A stretch of 64,000 bases of DNA from contig NZ_JZKH01000038.1 of NCBI RefSeq assembly GCF_000961885.1, positions 8,372-72,371 of the forward strand, written 5' to 3'. A program made the position numbers and the translations under genes. The notes beneath the pieces were generated by a model that worked only from the letters and a program-made list of their open reading frames with translations, ran no database searches and had not been told where the DNA came from. This stretch comes from Streptomyces rubellomurinus (GTDB lineage Bacteria > Actinomycetota > Actinomycetes > Streptomycetales > Streptomycetaceae). Position 1 is the stretch's first letter. Each line of letters opens with the position of its first letter. Shown one piece after another: positions 61,600 to 64,000 of the stretch.

Positions 61600-64000
61600 G
61601 TGAGCAGCAGGCCGATCCGAGGCGCTGCTCGCCTCGCCGCCATACTCGACGCCCTGCCCGACGCGTTGCTGCTGGTGAACAGCAACGGCACCGTCGTGGA
61701 CGCCAACAGCGCGGCCGTCCAGGCGCTGCAGGCGCCGGGCACCTCACTGGTCGGCATGGGCGTGCTGGGCCTGCTGCCCGAGTTCGACCCGAGCCGCATC
61801 CCCGGCTCGATGCGCCCGGCCACCCGCGAGGGCGAGCCGATCGAGCGCCCGGTCCGGATGACCGCCCACCGCACCGACGGCGTCACCTTCCCGGTCGAGG
61901 TCTCCGGCAACGACTTCACCGACGACGGCAGCGAGGGCCGCGGCTACGCGCTCTCCCCGCTCGTCCCGTACGACCCGTACCGCGAGGGCTCGCGCTCCCC
62001 CTCCTCCTCGGACCTGCTCCTGCTGCTGGTCCGCGACCTCTCCGGCCGGCTCGGCGTCGAGGCCGAGCTGCGGCGCCAGCACAAGCAGACCGAGATGATC
62101 CTGCGGGCCGCCGCCGAGGGCGTGCTCGGGGTGGACCTCGAAGGGCGCTGCGTGCTGGTCAACCCGGCCGCCGCGCACATCCTGGAGTACCGGGCGAGCG
62201 AGCTGGGCGGGCGCGAGCTGCACCCGCTGATCCAGCACTCCCGGCCGGACGGCACCCCGCTGGCGCTGGAGGAGTCCGCGCTGCTGGACACCCTGGCCTC
62301 CGGGCGCAAGCACCGGGTGCGCGGCACCGTGCTGTGGCGCAAGGACGGCCGGCCGGTCACCGTCGACCTCACCACCGCCCCCGTCCGGGACGGCGACCAG
62401 CTGGTCGGCGCGGTGATGACGTTCACCGACCGCAGCCGCGAACTCGCCCTGGTCGCCCGCAACGAACACCTCACCGCCGTCCTGGAGGACGAGCTCGGCA
62501 GCGCGCTGACCGCGTTGAACCAGCGGCTGGAACGGCTCGCCGCCGACCCGGCCGGGCAGCTCTGGCCGGAGGCCAACTGGACGCTGCGCCGGCTCGCCGA
62601 CGAGTGCCGCCGGTACGGGAAGCTGATCGACGGCGTGCTGGCCCACCAGCGCGCCGAGTCCGGCGAGGCCGGCCCGGCCGAGGGCGGGGACAAGGACGGC
62701 AAGGGCGGCCGGAAGCCGGCCGAGCAGCGCGTCCCGGTCGGCCTGGACCTGGTGGTCCGGCGGGCCGTCGAGGAGGCCGGCGAGCTGACCGGCCCAGGCC
62801 GGGTCCGGTTCTCGGTGCACGCCGCCGCGGTCGAGGTGATCGCCGACGAGCGGCGGCTGGCCCAGGCGCTGGCCCACCTGGTCGCCGACGTCAGCGGCGT
62901 CGGCCCCGCGCTGGACGCCCCCGCGCCCGTCTCCCCCGGTCTGGCCGTCCCCGGGCTGCCCGGCCCGGTCGCCGTGCAGGCCGCCGCCGCCCCGCCGACC
63001 GTCGTGCTGGCCGCCGCCCAGCGCGGCGAGGTCGCCCGGGTGGAGATCCGCGGCCCCGGCCGCGGCGGCAGCCCCGTCCACCTGCCGATAGCCCGCGCGG
63101 TGGTCGAGCGCCACGGCGGCGTCCTCCAGCCGCACGAGCTGCCCGGCAAGGCCGGCACCACGTACGTCGTCGAGCTGCCGCTGGACCCGGTCGCCGCGAA
63201 GGCCGCCGCCGAACGCGCCGCCGCCGAGGGCCGCTCGGACCGGCCCAAGGAGAGCGACAGCGCCGTCCTGCCCGAGCTGCCCGGCATCCCGCAGCTGCCC
63301 AGCAGCGGCGATCCGGCCCAGCCCGCCGCGAACGCCGTGAACGGCACGGACAACACGAACAGCACGGACACCGCGGAGGCCGCGAACGCCCCCGAGGGCG
63401 AGCCGCGGCAGGCACCCGCCGAGGAGCCCCCCGCCGAGCGGCGCGGCCGGCGCGGCCGACCCGCCGCCGAGACCCCGGCGGCCCCGGCCCCCGCCGCGCC
63501 CGCCGACCAGTGGCCGAACGCCCCCGCCCGGATCGAGCGGGACGTCCCCGAGCAGTGGCACGGCACCGGCAACGACCCCGCGTACGGACGCCAGGGCCTG
63601 CCCGGACCGGACGGCGCCCCGAACGACCCGTGGGGCAAGGACGACGGGGGCTCCGGCCCCGCCTACGCCGTGCCCGTCGAGGGCGGCCGCCCGCAGCAGG
63701 CCCGGCCCGGCGGCCGCGAACCGCTCGCGCTCGGCCCCGGCCCGACCCCCGCCGAGGCGGCCCCCGAGCAGCCCGGCACCCCGGTCGGCGACGGCGGCGA
63801 GGCCAGGCCCCGCCGGCGCCGCGGCCTGCCCTCCGCCGAGGACTCCTCCGGCGGCCTCGCCCTGCCCGGGCTGCCCGACGCACCGGTCTACCCCGGCCTG
63901 GAGCACGCCCTGCCCGCCGGTCCGCCGCCCGCGCTGCCCGAGCCGGCCGCCGCGCCCACCGGCCGCCGACGCCGCCTCGCCGTCCCGCCCGGCCCCGGCC
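61600..64000 (+). CDS. PAS-domain sensor with histidine-kinase-like region (3'-truncated by the window)
   Basis: The frame is open from GTG 61600 to the window end (800 codons). Residues about 5-60 form one PAS domain (LAAILDALPDALLLVNSNGT) and about 165-280 a second (LRAAAEGVLGVDLEGRCVLV, GAVMTFTDRSRELALVARNE). A region with ADERRLAQALAHLVADVSG and, later, ARAVVERHGGVLQPHEL looks like a degenerate HisKA/HATPase core; the expected phospho-accepting His is not evident. From about 540 it is Pro/Ala/Glu-rich. GAGGAGA precedes the start. It may be an atypical kinase or an oxygen/redox sensor; downstream domains are outside the window. Confidence 0.75.
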   Translation, partial: MSSRPIRGAARLAAILDALPDALLLVNSNGTVVDANSAAVQALQAPGTSLVGMGVLGLLPEFDPSRIPGSMRPATREGEPIERPVRMTAHRTDGVTFPVEVSGNDFTDDGSEGRGYALSPLVPYDPYREGSRSPSSSDLLLLLVRDLSGRLGVEAELRRQHKQTEMILRAAAEGVLGVDLEGRCVLVNPAAAHILEYRASELGGRELHPLIQHSRPDGTPLALEESALLDTLASGRKHRVRGTVLWRKDGRPVTVDLTTAPVRDGDQLVGAVMTFTDRSRELALVARNEHLTAVLEDELGSALTALNQRLERLAADPAGQLWPEANWTLRRLADECRRYGKLIDGVLAHQRAESGEAGPAEGGDKDGKGGRKPAEQRVPVGLDLVVRRAVEEAGELTGPGRVRFSVHAAAVEVIADERRLAQALAHLVADVSGVGPALDAPAPVSPGLAVPGLPGPVAVQAAAAPPTVVLAAAQRGEVARVEIRGPGRGGSPVHLPIARAVVERHGGVLQPHELPGKAGTTYVVELPLDPVAAKAAAERAAAEGRSDRPKESDSAVLPELPGIPQLPSSGDPAQPAANAVNGTDNTNSTDTAEAANAPEGEPRQAPAEEPPAERRGRRGRPAAETPAAPAPAAPADQWPNAPARIERDVPEQWHGTGNDPAYGRQGLPGPDGAPNDPWGKDDGGSGPAYAVPVEGGRPQQARPGGREPLALGPGPTPAEAAPEQPGTPVGDGGEARPRRRRGLPSAEDSSGGLALPGLPDAPVYPGLEHALPAGPPPALPEPAAAPTGRRRRLAVPPGPG

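Noticed and set aside
61744..63906. Minus-strand open frames over the PAS gene
   Set aside because: Their translations are Gly/Gln/His-rich shadows, while the plus strand shows PAS domains and a ribosome-binding site at 61600.

Overview
The window looks like chromosomal DNA of a streptomycete (Streptomyces or Kitasatospora). GC content is very high with strong third-position GC bias, GTG starts are common, a two-domain geosmin synthase is present, and a block with upp, tadA and two adjacent SigB/SigF-type sigma factors matches the gene order I remember around sigF/sigN in S. coelicolor. The genus call is inference; no 16S gene is present.

Layout. 1-8.1 kb is island-like. It holds a frameshifted PRC-barrel gene, two DUF5994 paralogues, a GAF-PP2C (SpoIIE-type) phosphatase, an XPB/WYL-type protein and a damaged XRE regulator. 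Two 3'-terminal tRNA-Ser fragments (about 3747-3801 and 8058-8112) look like leftover attachment sites. 8.1-30.7 kb is a run of regulator/effector pairs. MerR, MarR, TetR (three), ArsR, Lrp and YafY/WYL regulators sit beside an aldolase, a flavin reductase-acetyltransferase fusion, membrane proteins and four MFS exporters. Most pairs share a clear inverted or iterated repeat in the intergenic space. The geosmin synthase lies at 24.4-26.8 kb. 30.7-36.1 kb holds a PEBP-type protein, a rhomboid protease, an unrecognised TIM-barrel-like protein with a possible DasR site, and a HerA-like ATPase.

36.4-42.9 kb is conserved core: a LytR_C protein, upp, a tRNA-deaminase-associated protein, tadA, tRNA-Ser(CGA), a minus-strand structured RNA that fits the actinobacterial 6C RNA, a Dabb protein and the sigF-like and sigN-like genes.

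43.4-53.6 kb is the most interesting region. It is an eight-gene operon-like cluster ending in a strong terminator: a secreted Agd3/CE18-like deacetylase, a PelF-like GT4 glycosyltransferase, a polytopic membrane protein, a LegB-like SDR, a nucleotidyltransferase, a second SDR, a spherulin-4 (GH135-like) protein and a lipoprotein endo-alpha-1,4-polygalactosaminidase (GH114). This parts list closely parallels the fungal galactosaminogalactan (GAG) cluster (Gt4c, Uge3, Sph3, Ega3, Agd3). I infer that it makes, exports, deacetylates and trims a galactosamine-type exopolysaccharide.

53.6-61.4 kb carries an aldo/keto reductase, an NlpC/P60 hydrolase with duplicated aromatic repeats coupled to an SPFH protein, a 1076-residue repeat-rich surface protein, and three minus-strand tRNAs (two identical Arg(ACG), one Ser(GCT)). 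From 61.6 kb to the window end runs a PAS sensor gene with a kinase-like region, cut by the edge.
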